10,964 nt of DNA from Clostridia bacterium. Its GTDB lineage: Bacteria > Bacillota_A > Clostridia > Christensenellales > UBA1242. The notes under the pieces were generated by a model. That model was not told where the DNA came from, made no database searches, and worked only from the letters and a program-made list of their open reading frames with translations. Position numbers and translations under genes: made by a program. The stretch spans positions 1 through 10,964 of the forward strand of contig JAQVQJ010000030.1 of assembly GCA_028701635.1 (NCBI GenBank), in the 5' to 3' direction. This document shows, one piece after another, positions 1 to 5,973 of the stretch; the first letter of the stretch is position 1; every line of letters begins with the position of its first letter.

Positions 1-46
1 GTTGGTTTAGTGCTAACACAATGTTTTGTTTTTTAAAATAATACTT

Positions 47-119
47 CCGCTCGTAGCTCAGTCGGTAGAGCAGCTCCCTTTTAAGGAGATGGTCGAGGGT
101 TCGATTCCCCCCGAGCGGA
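47..119 (+). tRNA. tRNA-Lys (anticodon TTT)
   Basis: A full 73-nt cloverleaf can be drawn. The acceptor stem pairs 47-53 with 112-118, the D stem pairs GCTC (56-59) with GAGC (68-71) and the loop carries the GG pair, the anticodon loop is CTTTTAA with TTT at 80-82, the variable region has 5 nt (90-94), and the T loop is TTCGATT (100-106). The discriminator is A119, followed by CAA, so CCA is not encoded and must be added after transcription. Two stem positions do not pair: G73/A89 at the outer end of the anticodon stem and A96/C110 in the T stem. The acceptor begins C1-G72. The 3' half is overlapped on the other strand by the recombinase gene, which suggests it is part of an attachment site. 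A T run follows at 130-135. Confidence 0.9.
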
Positions 120-1673
120 CAATACATTGTTTTTTATAAGATTCAAAGAAACATTAGGTTTAATGGTTTTTTCTTTGTTTTTATTTTTATAAAAAGCCTG
201 TTCTAACTTCAAAATTTCTGCAAAAAGAAGGGAGGGAACGGATTTTATTATAACTCCATCTGCAACCTCAAATTTTTCCCAAAAGAATGAAATTAATTGC
301 CTTTGCAGGTTTTGGTCTGCTTTACAGAAAGTTTCATATAAATTATTTGTTAAACTTAAAACCTGTTGAGCCGTGTCTATGTTTAACCCCCTTTCCTTTT
401 CTAAACCGATAATTCTATTATCTATATTTTCTAATTCTGTGGCTATTTCATTTCTTATTCTCTTAAAATCATCATCTGAAATTGTATTAGCAAATAATTT
501 ATCTTCGGCAGTCTTTCTTTTTGCCTCATAAGCAGTTTTTTGATTAATGAGGCTTTTCTTTTTATCTTCATACACTTTTCTTCTTTCAAAAAAGATAGAT
601 TTTACTTTATCTATTAGGGCGACCAAAAAGTCCTGACTAAACTCTAAATCTTTGAATTTATCTGCCACCATGTTTTCCATTTTAGTCATTTCTATATACT
701 TTCCACACCCACTTCTGTTTGTGCAGTGGTAATAAGCCAGCTTCTTCTTTAGGTGCCATTCGGCTGTATATTTACATCCATGATTGTAACAAGTAAGAAA
801 ACCACTTAATAACCATTGATACTTTCTTCTACGACAAGATTGAAGACCTTTTGTATTTAATAATCTTTGAACCCTATCAAATAAATCTTTCTCAATAAGA
901 CACTCGTGTTTTCCTTCTTTTAAGTGAACCTTTCCCCAATGAACCTCGCCAATATAAAAACGATTTCTCAATATTTCATACATTCGGCTATAAGATAACT
1001 TCTTTCCATGTTTTGTTTTTAATCCTTTCTCATACATTATGTCTGTAATATCAAATACATTAAAATTACCTGTTGAATATAATTCAAATGCTTTCTTTAA
1101 CAAAGGTGCTCTTTCTGGGTCTTTAACTATTATTTTTTGTCCCGCTTTTTCTACTGCTTGATTTGGATTCTTTATATTCATATACCCAAATGGAGCAAGT
1201 GCGGGAAAGTAGCCAAGATTGGCTTTTGCTTCCATTGTCATGGTTACTTTTTCAGAAGTTATATCTCTTTGCATTTGGTTGAAACTAGCAAACACAGTAT
1301 TAACCATTCTTGTCATTGCATTATCTTCTGCTAATGGTTGGTTTAAGCAATTCAAAATAACATCGTTTTCTCTACATAAGTTTCTAAAATAAATATCATC
1401 CATAGTATTTCTTGCAAGTCTATCACTAGAAATAACATATAGGGCATTTATTTTTTTATTAACAATTAAACTAATAATTTCTTTAATTCCATTCCTGTTT
1501 AGACTTCCACCACTTTTTCCTTCGTCTCTAATTATTTTGAATATCTCATATCCATCTTTTAGCAAGGCTTCTTTACAAGCAGATTCCTGTGCATCAAGTG
1601 AAATACCTTCCTCTGCTTGATACTGGGTAGAGACACGGCAATATATTGAAGCTAATTTTTTATTATTTTCCAT
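81..1673 (-). CDS. Large serine recombinase (site-specific integrase)
   Basis: This 530-residue protein would cut and rejoin DNA through a serine-DNA intermediate to integrate or excise the element. The N-terminal resolvase domain spans about residues 7-150, with the nucleophile Ser15 in YCRVST and the DRLAR motif at 84-88. The recombinase domain covers about 155-275 (PFGY at 161-164, RNRFYIGEV at 236-244). A zinc ribbon uses C295, C300, C317 and C323, and a charged coiled coil occupies about 365-430. Length and domain order fit large serine integrases. The C-terminus (ARGESNPRPSP) is antisense tRNA-Lys, ending in the anticodon loop, so the stop codon is supplied by the tRNA. It is transcribed leftward from its own promoter, and no SD precedes the ATG. 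The integrase role and tRNA target are inferred; an invertase role is less likely. Confidence 0.93.
   Translation of the reverse strand: MENNKKLASIYCRVSTQYQAEEGISLDAQESACKEALLKDGYEIFKIIRDEGKSGGSLNRNGIKEIISLIVNKKINALYVISSDRLARNTMDDIYFRNLCRENDVILNCLNQPLAEDNAMTRMVNTVFASFNQMQRDITSEKVTMTMEAKANLGYFPALAPFGYMNIKNPNQAVEKAGQKIIVKDPERAPLLKKAFELYSTGNFNVFDITDIMYEKGLKTKHGKKLSYSRMYEILRNRFYIGEVHWGKVHLKEGKHECLIEKDLFDRVQRLLNTKGLQSCRRRKYQWLLSGFLTCYNHGCKYTAEWHLKKKLAYYHCTNRSGCGKYIEMTKMENMVADKFKDLEFSQDFLVALIDKVKSIFFERRKVYEDKKKSLINQKTAYEAKRKTAEDKLFANTISDDDFKRIRNEIATELENIDNRIIGLEKERGLNIDTAQQVLSLTNNLYETFCKADQNLQRQLISFFWEKFEVADGVIIKSVPSLLFAEILKLEQAFYKNKNKEKTIKPNVSLNLIKNNVLSARGESNPRPSP
95..120. other. Candidate attachment site in the tRNA 3' half
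   Basis: The last codons of the serine recombinase read through this segment in antisense, so this tRNA portion probably travels with the element. The element would extend to the right. No direct repeat of it is seen elsewhere in the window. The only other copy is inverted and interrupted (10880-10926). The exact crossover point cannot be placed from the sequence. Confidence 0.4.
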
Positions 1674-1709
1674 ATTATTTTTTATAAGATAGTTTTTGTA
1701 ATGATGTTA

Positions 1710-1738
1710 ATAATAGGAACTTATCCTATTTAGGACAA
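1710..1738 (-). promoter_or_regulatory. Promoter of the recombinase gene with internal inverted repeat
   Basis: Read on the minus strand, TTGTCC (1738-1733) is followed by a 17-nt spacer and TATTAT (1715-1710), a good sigma70-type pair about 37 nt from the start codon. The perfect inverted repeat AATAGGA/TCCTATT (1712-1718 and 1724-1730, 5-nt centre) lies across the spacer and the -10 box, where a repressor could block initiation. No transcript evidence is available. Confidence 0.5.
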
Positions 1739-1781
1739 CCTACTTTATTCACACCTTTTTATTTTTAATTTATTTAATAAT

Positions 1782-1812
1782 CCTAACGAGTCCGAAAATT
1801 CCCAAATTTTTA
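1782..1812 (+). repeat. 31-bp dispersed repeat, copy 1
   Basis: This stretch, beginning CCTAACGAGTCCGAAAATT, matches 5867-5897 in the same orientation at 27 of 31 positions without gaps. It lies just past the stop codon of the RepA-like gene. Its CTAACG...CGAAAA core also occurs in the cluster at 5624-5745. Function is unknown. Confidence 0.6.
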
Positions 1813-1815
1813 CTA

Positions 1816-3057
1816 TTAAATTATTGTTTCTGCTAATGAATAAGTTTGTTTATTATGTCTACCTATTTCCTTTTTTATTAATTTTTCTTCTTCAAGAATT
1901 TTTAACCCCGTTCTTATATTTTGAGTCTTAAAACTATTTAGACTTTTTATTATTTCTGGAGTAGACAAAGCGTTGTTCTCTTCCAAAAGAGAAATAATTA
2001 AATCTTTTATTTCCTCTATATCTTCCTTTGAGGATTTAACCTCTCCAACATATTGAAAACTCAAATTATCTTCATCTTCAACAAGTTTTATTTCAAATGG
2101 TTCTGGCTCAATACCATTTCTTAGTTTTATAGTTTCTAATAAAATACTATTTTTTTCTTTGCCTTTTTTAACTGCAATAGCAACATCTGTAAAAGCTAAA
2201 ATATCTGAAGACCCACGAATACTATTACCAGAACTTTTTTGAAAACCATTTTCTTTTCTTAGATGGTGAATGGTTATTACATTCGAACCAAGATTTATTA
2301 TGCTTTTTAATTTATCTAAAACCTTAGATATTTGTTTGGCGTCATTTTCATCTCCTGAATGTATTCTTATTAAGGAATCAAAGATGACAAGTTTTATGTT
2401 TTTCTCTTTGATAGTCTCTAACAGGCTATTAAAGTCTTCATTTTTATCTATTTGGAAAGTATCTGCTTGAAAATAAAAGATTGGAGCATTTTCAGGAACT
2501 TGTAATTTACTCAATCTCTTTTTAACAATTCGTAAATGATTTTCTCTATCTACAATAAGGACAGAGCCTTGTTTTACTTCAAATTTTCCCAAAAAATTAC
2601 TACCTAATGCTACACACCTAGCAATATCTTGTGTAATCCAACTTTTATAATTTCCGGGATGACCTGAAATTAATACAGGGCTTTCTATTGGAATTAAGTC
2701 TTTTACTAACCATTCCTGTTCTCCAAAATCAATAGAGAATATTTCTTTTATACTCATTACTGTTGGTTTTTTATAAAAAGGCTTTTCTTCTTTTTGATAA
2801 TCTTTTTTATAATTACTTTCTATTAATTTAGGCTCTTCTTTTTTATTTAATTTTATATTTAACTTTTCTAATACTTCTTCATTCTCCCATGAACCCTTAC
2901 ATGCATCACAATTAGCATATCCTGTTCTTGTATCAATGTTTAATGTGGCATATTCATTACCGCTACATGTTTTGTTACAAAAAGGACAAGAGATGGCGAT
3001 CAAATCTTCCCCTAAATAATGACAACCTATATTATTATCATTTAATAATTGCTCCAT
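1816..3057 (-). CDS. RepA-like RecA-fold ATPase with N-terminal zinc ribbon (candidate replication protein)
   Basis: A 413-residue protein of the AAA_25/RepA type, a RecA-fold group that includes hexameric plasmid replicative helicases. Residues 24-53 form a zinc ribbon (CPFC at 24-27, CDAC at 50-53), like primase zinc modules. A low-complexity charged linker spans about 70-97. The ATPase core has a Walker A, GHPGNYKS (132-139), a Walker B, LVIFDS (223-228), the IHHLRK segment (263-268) and SGNSIRGSSDI (276-286), which is characteristic of this family. The C-terminal 70 residues look like a winged helix. It sits 7 nt after a 53-codon gene, probably in one operon. A part in replicating an excised form of the element is inferred; another ATP-dependent DNA function is possible. 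Confidence 0.8.
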   Translation of the reverse strand: MEQLLNDNNIGCHYLGEDLIAISCPFCNKTCSGNEYATLNIDTRTGYANCDACKGSWENEEVLEKLNIKLNKKEEPKLIESNYKKDYQKEEKPFYKKPTVMSIKEIFSIDFGEQEWLVKDLIPIESPVLISGHPGNYKSWITQDIARCVALGSNFLGKFEVKQGSVLIVDRENHLRIVKKRLSKLQVPENAPIFYFQADTFQIDKNEDFNSLLETIKEKNIKLVIFDSLIRIHSGDENDAKQISKVLDKLKSIINLGSNVITIHHLRKENGFQKSSGNSIRGSSDILAFTDVAIAVKKGKEKNSILLETIKLRNGIEPEPFEIKLVEDEDNLSFQYVGEVKSSKEDIEEIKDLIISLLEENNALSTPEIIKSLNSFKTQNIRTGLKILEEEKLIKKEIGRHNKQTYSLAETII

Positions 3058-3064
3058 TTTAGTT

Positions 3065-3226
3065 TTATGTGTTATCTAATAATTCTTTTATGGAATCTGT
3101 ATCCTTATTGTTTTTATTATTTTCTTCAATTAATGAGACAAGTAGTTCTGCAAAAATCCGAACCGCGGATTCGGCTTTTTGCTCTTCTTTTATGTTATTT
3201 ACGACTGTTGTTAAATCTGATTCCAT
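3065..3226 (-). CDS. Small hypothetical protein (53 aa) upstream of the RepA-like gene
   Basis: An open frame from ATG at 3226 to TAA at 3065 encodes MESDLTTVVNNIKEEQKAES and continues through a hydrophobic patch (AVRIFAELLVSLIEE) to an acidic/basic tail ending LLDNT. It is predicted to be almost entirely helical with a heptad-like pattern, so it may dimerise or bind a partner. It lies on the same strand, 7 nt ahead of the RepA-like ATPase, which suggests co-translation and a linked role such as copy control or loading; that role is inference only. No SD precedes it. A GC-rich patch with weak pairing (around 3165-3177) falls inside the gene. I recognise no family. Confidence 0.55.
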   Translation of the reverse strand: MESDLTTVVNNIKEEQKAESAVRIFAELLVSLIEENNKNNKDTDSIKELLDNT

Positions 3227-3286
3227 GATTTAACGATAGCAATATAAAACAGTTCAAAATAGTTATAATTAAGTAATGCTTAAATA

Positions 3287-3317
3287 AAAAATAAGCCTAT
3301 TTTGTAGGCTTATTTTT
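3287..3317. terminator. Bidirectional intrinsic terminator
   Basis: A perfect hairpin has 13-bp arms (3287-3299 and 3305-3317) around a 5-nt loop. The core is TAAGCCTA/TAGGCTTA, with an A run on one side and a T run on the other, so it gives stem plus U tract on both strands. It lies 39 bp past the stop of the leftward gene at 3356-4054 and separates that gene from the small gene/RepA pair. Confidence 0.75.
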
Positions 3318-3355
3318 AATATTTTAACAATAACAAAGATATAACTTGTGCTTTT

Positions 3356-4054
3356 TTATTTTATAAATTCAATTTCATACCTTTCATTTATTTTATAACC
3401 TGTATTCCCATCATTTGTAATAACATCATCCATAAGACCAAGTTTAATCTTTAGAAATCTGTTAACTTTTTTATTTTCACCACTTAAATTTTGTTTTGTT
3501 CCAGAACCTATATACTCTATCAAATCATTAGCACTAATATTTTTACTTTCTATTATCTTAATTAAACGCTTGAATCTCTGGTTACTTCCTTCTCTTTTTT
3601 GAAAAGAACAAGTAAAGCCACTATCTTTTCTTGAAATTGTTAAATCTTTTTTACTAATTAATAGAATGGTTTTTGTGTTTTTATTATCTTTTATACTATA
3701 TTTTGTAGAGAATTCCTCTAAAATTTTAATCCCATCTGTAATTTTATTATCAATATCATCAAAATAAGAATATAAATCCTCAGAGTCTATTATGCTATAG
3801 ATTTCTTCTAAAGGACTAGGAGCAAATATTTTTTTAATTTTATTTATTAGACCATACGGTTTAATTTTTTCATTTCTAAAATAATCACTAAAATATTTAT
3901 TAACTTTATTTAACCAAATAAGATGTTCGTCAATAATATTGATACCATTGCTATCTATGCTGACTCTGGTATCCGAACTATTCACTAACGCTTTTATTCT
4001 AACAGATAAAACTGAGCCATCTTTTATTAAATCTTTTATTTCTATGTTTTCCAT
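3356..4054 (-). CDS. Hypothetical protein with possible C-terminal winged helix
   Basis: I do not recognise this 232-residue protein with confidence. The N-terminal part (about 1-150) is mixed helix and strand, with no signal peptide or membrane segment. The C-terminal part (about 155-230) reads like a winged helix: helices around RFKRLIKIIESK and SANDLIEYI, a basic helix NRFLKIKLGL, then a short hairpin through NDGNTGYKI. That last pattern resembles the OmpR-type wing, where LGL is followed by a loop and GYRL. DNA binding is therefore plausible but not shown. It starts at 4054 without an SD, ends before a terminator, and is divergent from the glycosylase-like gene. A perfect inverted repeat begins 8 bp ahead of its start codon, which would suit autoregulation. 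Confidence 0.75.
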   Translation of the reverse strand: MENIEIKDLIKDGSVLSVRIKALVNSSDTRVSIDSNGINIIDEHLIWLNKVNKYFSDYFRNEKIKPYGLINKIKKIFAPSPLEEIYSIIDSEDLYSYFDDIDNKITDGIKILEEFSTKYSIKDNKNTKTILLISKKDLTISRKDSGFTCSFQKREGSNQRFKRLIKIIESKNISANDLIEYIGSGTKQNLSGENKKVNRFLKIKLGLMDDVITNDGNTGYKINERYEIEFIK

Positions 4055-4061
4055 TTTGTTT

Positions 4062-4105
4062 AGTTTTTAGTTTTTATTATCTATATATGTAAAAAACTAA
4101 AAACT
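4062..4105. promoter_or_regulatory. 14-bp perfect inverted repeat in the divergent promoter region
   Basis: AGTTTTTAGTTTTT (4062-4075) and its exact complement AAAAACTAAAAACT (4092-4105) are separated by 16 bp that include TATATA and, on the minus strand, GATAAT, a usable -10 for the leftward gene. Each arm is itself two copies of a 7-bp unit (AGTTTTT). This fits an operator bound by dimers, or simply A/T-rich promoter DNA. Confidence 0.45.
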
Positions 4106-4114
4106 GACCTATGT

Positions 4115-4143
4115 TTGTATTTTACCAAATTGCCTGTTAGAAT
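4115..4143 (+). promoter_or_regulatory. Candidate promoter for the structured leader and glycosylase-like gene
   Basis: TTGTAT (4115-4120), a 17-nt spacer and TAGAAT (4138-4143, 5/6 to the -10 consensus) point rightward. Initiation near 4150 would give a leader of about 160 nt that contains all the helices described at 4174-4302. The -35 match is only 3/6. Confidence 0.4.
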
Positions 4144-4173
4144 TAAAGCACAACTTAATAAGAGTAGCCTAAA

Positions 4174-4310
4174 CCTTTATTTATAAAGGCATGGTGAAAA
4201 AGAGCGGATAAAGCATAAAGAACTCCTAATCAGAGCTCGGCTTTATCCGCCCGTATTTGGAAACAAATATGTGTAGCTGAAAAGCTACAAGCTGGTTAGG
4301 AGCTTTTTGT
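4174..4310 (+). ncRNA. Structured 5' leader: pseudoknot that pairs the Shine-Dalgarno sequence
   Basis: Helix A is a perfect 11 bp: GCGGATAAAGC (4204-4214) with GCTTTATCCGC (4240-4250). Helix B is 11 bp with one G-U: CTCCTAATCAG (4223-4233) with CTGGTTAGGAG (4292-4302). The B 5' strand lies in the loop of A and its partner lies beyond A, so together they form a pseudoknot. Between them sit two hairpins with GAAA loops (TATTTG/CAAATA at 4254-4269, GTAGCT/AGCTAC at 4273-4288). A 6-bp hairpin (4174-4189) precedes. The B 3' strand contains AGGAG, 8 nt before the ATG at 4311, so forming B would hide the ribosome site. An alternative small hairpin AAGCT/AGCTT (4289-4305) followed by Ts competes with B. 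I match it to no known riboswitch class. Confidence 0.6.
4297..4302 (+). promoter_or_regulatory. Ribosome binding site of the glycosylase-like gene
   Basis: TAGGAG ends 8 nt before the ATG at 4311, an ideal spacing. No other gene in the window has a comparable SD. It fixes the start codon, and it is fully base-paired in helix B of the leader. Confidence 0.7.
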
Positions 4311-4853
4311 ATGGAAAATTTAACTTTTTATAAAAAATATTATTTAATAGAAAAATACCTATTCGATGAGGTTAGTAAAAATTTTTACAATAGACATTTT
4401 TTAACTAAAGAAGAGTTTTTTGTAATTATTATTTGGAAATCAAATCGTTCAAAAACTAAAGTTTTAGATGGTATAAAATCTACCAATAAAACAATAAAAC
4501 AAATTTCTGAACAGATATTTAACACAAAAGATAGAAAAAATAAAATTGAAATTTTACAAAAAATAGATGGTATAGGTTTACCCATTGCCTCAGCTATATT
4601 AACCGTATGCTTTCCTAATGAATTTACAATTACAGATTATCGAGCAACTAGAACTCTTAAAACAATAAAGAAAGGGAAAAATATAAAAAATCCTTCATCG
4701 TCTATAGATAACTACTTAAATTATGTTGATATATGTATTGATGAAGCAAAAAGTAAAAATATTTCATTAAGAGAATTAGATAGATTTTTATGGGGATATG
4801 ATTTTTACGAAGGAGAAGATGGATTAAAAGATTTAGTTAGAGGTATAAAATAG
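4311..4853 (+). CDS. HhH-GPD-like DNA glycosylase relative
   Basis: This 180-residue protein has a helix-hairpin-helix with IDGIGLP at 85-91, followed by an all-helical segment and an acidic residue, D109 in ITDYRATRTL. D109 falls where HhH-GPD base-excision glycosylases (EndoIII/MutY/AlkA type) keep their catalytic Asp. The Lys used by bifunctional lyases such as EndoIII is not present in the hairpin, where Leu-Pro occupies that place, so a monofunctional enzyme or a non-catalytic DNA binder would be expected. The C-terminal RELDRFLWGYDFYEG (154-168) matches a pattern I recall from short uncharacterised bacterial HhH proteins. No iron-sulphur cysteine cluster is seen. The substrate base is unknown. 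Expression may be gated by the pseudoknot leader. It might act on modified phage bases, or protect the element; both ideas are inference. Confidence 0.7.
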   Translation: MENLTFYKKYYLIEKYLFDEVSKNFYNRHFLTKEEFFVIIIWKSNRSKTKVLDGIKSTNKTIKQISEQIFNTKDRKNKIEILQKIDGIGLPIASAILTVCFPNEFTITDYRATRTLKTIKKGKNIKNPSSSIDNYLNYVDICIDEAKSKNISLRELDRFLWGYDFYEGEDGLKDLVRGIK

Positions 4854-4877
4854 GTTTTTATAATCACTTTTATATCC

Positions 4878-4883
4878 TATAAT
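4878..4883 (+). promoter_or_regulatory. Consensus -10 box for the secreted-protein gene
   Basis: A perfect TATAAT lies 33 nt ahead of the ATG at 4917. No convincing -35 is seen at 16-18 nt upstream. The short AT-rich leader lacks an SD. Confidence 0.4.
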
Positions 4884-4916
4884 TTTATCAATTTATTATT
4901 AACTAATTAAAAAAAT

Positions 4917-5621
4917 ATGAAAAAAATCCTTGTAATATTAATTGTTTTTAGTTTTTTGCTTATAGGTAATAAGGCTATTGCTGTTTTTTATGTCACTGGA
5001 ATGTCACCTCAATCTTTTTGTGAAGTAAATGGTGGTGTATATAAAAATAATAGTTGTTATTATGTTTGTGAAAAAGAAGGGTCTACCCAAAATTTTTCAT
5101 CTAAAAATGAAGCATATAACCAATGTATGCTAGAAAAAGCAAAAGAGATAAAACAAAAAGTATATGACAAAAGAGAACAAGAATTGTTACCCTGTAAAGA
5201 TTTCTTTGAAGTGGTTGGGGTTAACTTAACTCTTGATACAGAAGAAGAACAGTATAATCAATGGATTAAGGAATTAAAAGAAGCAAAAGATGATTATTTT
5301 AAAGAGCAAGAAAATCAACAAAAAATAAAAGAATTAGAAGAAAGAATAAACACACTGGAATCCAAACCAATAATTGTTGAGAAAGTAATAATACCCACAG
5401 AAGGAATAAATACACACAATAAAGAAGATGTGATTAAGCCGACAATCAATGACAATAAAATTGAAAAACCTTTTATTAAAAAAGAAGAATTAAAAAAGGA
5501 AATTGTAGAAGAAAAACCTTCCACAATAATAGAAACTACCACAACGACAGAAACCCCTATAATTCCTACAAATAAGTCATTTTTTCAAAGAGTTTTTGGT
5601 TGGTTTAAGTCCTTACTCTAA
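4917..5621 (+). CDS. Secreted cysteine-containing coiled-coil protein of unknown function
   Basis: The 234-residue product begins with a clear Sec signal (MKK, a hydrophobic core, cleavage likely after AIA at residue 22). There is no lipobox cysteine at the cleavage point. The mature N-terminal part has six cysteines (around residues 36-95), enough for three disulphides outside the cytoplasm. A charged, helical stretch follows, with a heptad segment (KIKELEERINTLES), then a Lys/Glu- and Thr/Pro-rich linker that looks unstructured. The extreme C-terminus, SFFQRVFGWFKSLL, is an aromatic/basic amphipathic helix that could rest on a membrane. I have seen similar tails in CPR surface proteins, from memory only. 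It follows the glycosylase-like gene by 63 bp but has its own -10 box. No family is recognised. A role in cell-surface interaction is a guess. Confidence 0.75.
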   Translation: MKKILVILIVFSFLLIGNKAIAVFYVTGMSPQSFCEVNGGVYKNNSCYYVCEKEGSTQNFSSKNEAYNQCMLEKAKEIKQKVYDKREQELLPCKDFFEVVGVNLTLDTEEEQYNQWIKELKEAKDDYFKEQENQQKIKELEERINTLESKPIIVEKVIIPTEGINTHNKEDVIKPTINDNKIEKPFIKKEELKKEIVEEKPSTIIETTTTTETPIIPTNKSFFQRVFGWFKSLL

Positions 5622-5623
5622 TA

Positions 5624-5745
5624 CGACCGAAAATTAAGTATTTCTAACGCCTCCTTGAATTCCTTTGTTGCGCGGGAAAACTATTTCTAACGCGAGCGAA
5701 AATTAAGTATTTCTAGCGAGTGCGAAAATTAAACCTAACGCCTCC
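5624..5745 (+). repeat. Cluster of degenerate CGAAAATTAAGTATTTCTA / CTAACGCCTCC repeats
   Basis: The 19-mer CGAAAATTAAGTATTTCTA occurs at 5628-5646 and 5697-5715 (69 bp apart), and its first ten bases recur at 5723-5732. CTAACGCCTCC occurs at 5644-5654 and 5735-5745, each followed by a version of TTGAATTC. CTAACGCGAGCG- or CTAGCGAGTGCG-like segments link the units. The cluster starts at the stop codon of the secreted-protein gene and does not code. Its GC-richer CG-containing units stand out from the surroundings. It may be an iteron array, a recombination tract or a genome-wide intergenic repeat. Confidence 0.6.
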
Positions 5746-5780
5746 ATAAATTCGATACATACCATTATTCCTTTCAAAAC

Positions 5781-5840
5781 ACCGGTTAAAACCGGTTGTT
5801 TGTGGTTGTATTGGGGAATTTATCGGTTAAATTATTAACC
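5781..5840. repeat. Iteron-like CCGGTTAA boxes
   Basis: ACCGGTT occurs at 5781-5787 and again at 5791-5797, exactly 10 bp apart. The pair also forms a palindrome (ACCGGTT-AA-AACCGGT, 5781-5796). A related ATCGGTTAAA follows, and GGTTAA/TTAACC forms a second inverted repeat at 5825-5840. Helically phased boxes in a gene-free spacer are typical of binding sites for replication or regulatory proteins, but none is identified. Confidence 0.4.
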
Positions 5841-5866
5841 TTATGTTTTATGAGTTATTTTGTTGG

Positions 5867-5897
5867 CCTAACGCGACCGAAAAATCCCAATTTTTTA
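5867..5897 (+). repeat. 31-bp dispersed repeat, copy 2
   Basis: It begins CCTAACGCGACCGAAAAAT and matches 1782-1812 at 27 of 31 positions in direct orientation, without gaps. The two copies bracket the RepA-like to secreted-protein block (about 4.05 kb). Confidence 0.6.
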
Positions 5898-5944
5898 TTT
5901 ACTCCCTATTTTTTACAAAGTCGTTTTTTTGTCTTTTTTATGCA

Positions 5945-5973
5945 TTGTCAATAACTAATTAATTTCTTATAAA
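5945..5973 (+). promoter_or_regulatory. Promoter of the restriction-modification operon
   Basis: TTGTCA (5945-5950, 5/6), a 17-nt spacer and TATAAA (5968-5973, 5/6) form the best promoter in the window, 45 nt ahead of the methyltransferase ATG. A second possible -10, TATACT, lies at 5987-5992. Confidence 0.6.

Noticed and set aside
1..46. Promoter for the tRNA
   Set aside because: A TAAAAT near 34-39 exists, but no -35 box lies at a suitable distance, so I do not call it.
1137..1334. Open frame on the plus strand inside the recombinase gene
   Set aside because: It is antisense to a clearly coding region, with a cysteine/histidine/phenylalanine-rich composition typical of shadow frames.
3160..3180. 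GC-rich hairpin followed by Ts inside the 53-codon gene, as a terminator
   Set aside because: The stem is only about 5 bp and the segment is in a conserved-looking coding frame, so I treat it as coding sequence.
4204..4302. Hammerhead or HDV-like self-cleaving ribozyme
   Set aside because: The hammerhead CUGANGA and GAAA core arrangement is absent, and no HDV P3 hairpin or recognisable catalytic core is found. Only the strand order is similar.
5624..5745. CRISPR array
   Set aside because: The repeats are degenerate and irregularly spaced (units overlap or differ in length), there are only two or three copies, and no cas genes are present.
5843..5962. 39-codon plus-strand frame in the repeat spacer
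   Set aside because: It crosses the 31-bp repeat and poly-T tracts, has no ribosome site, and its Phe-rich translation looks like noise.
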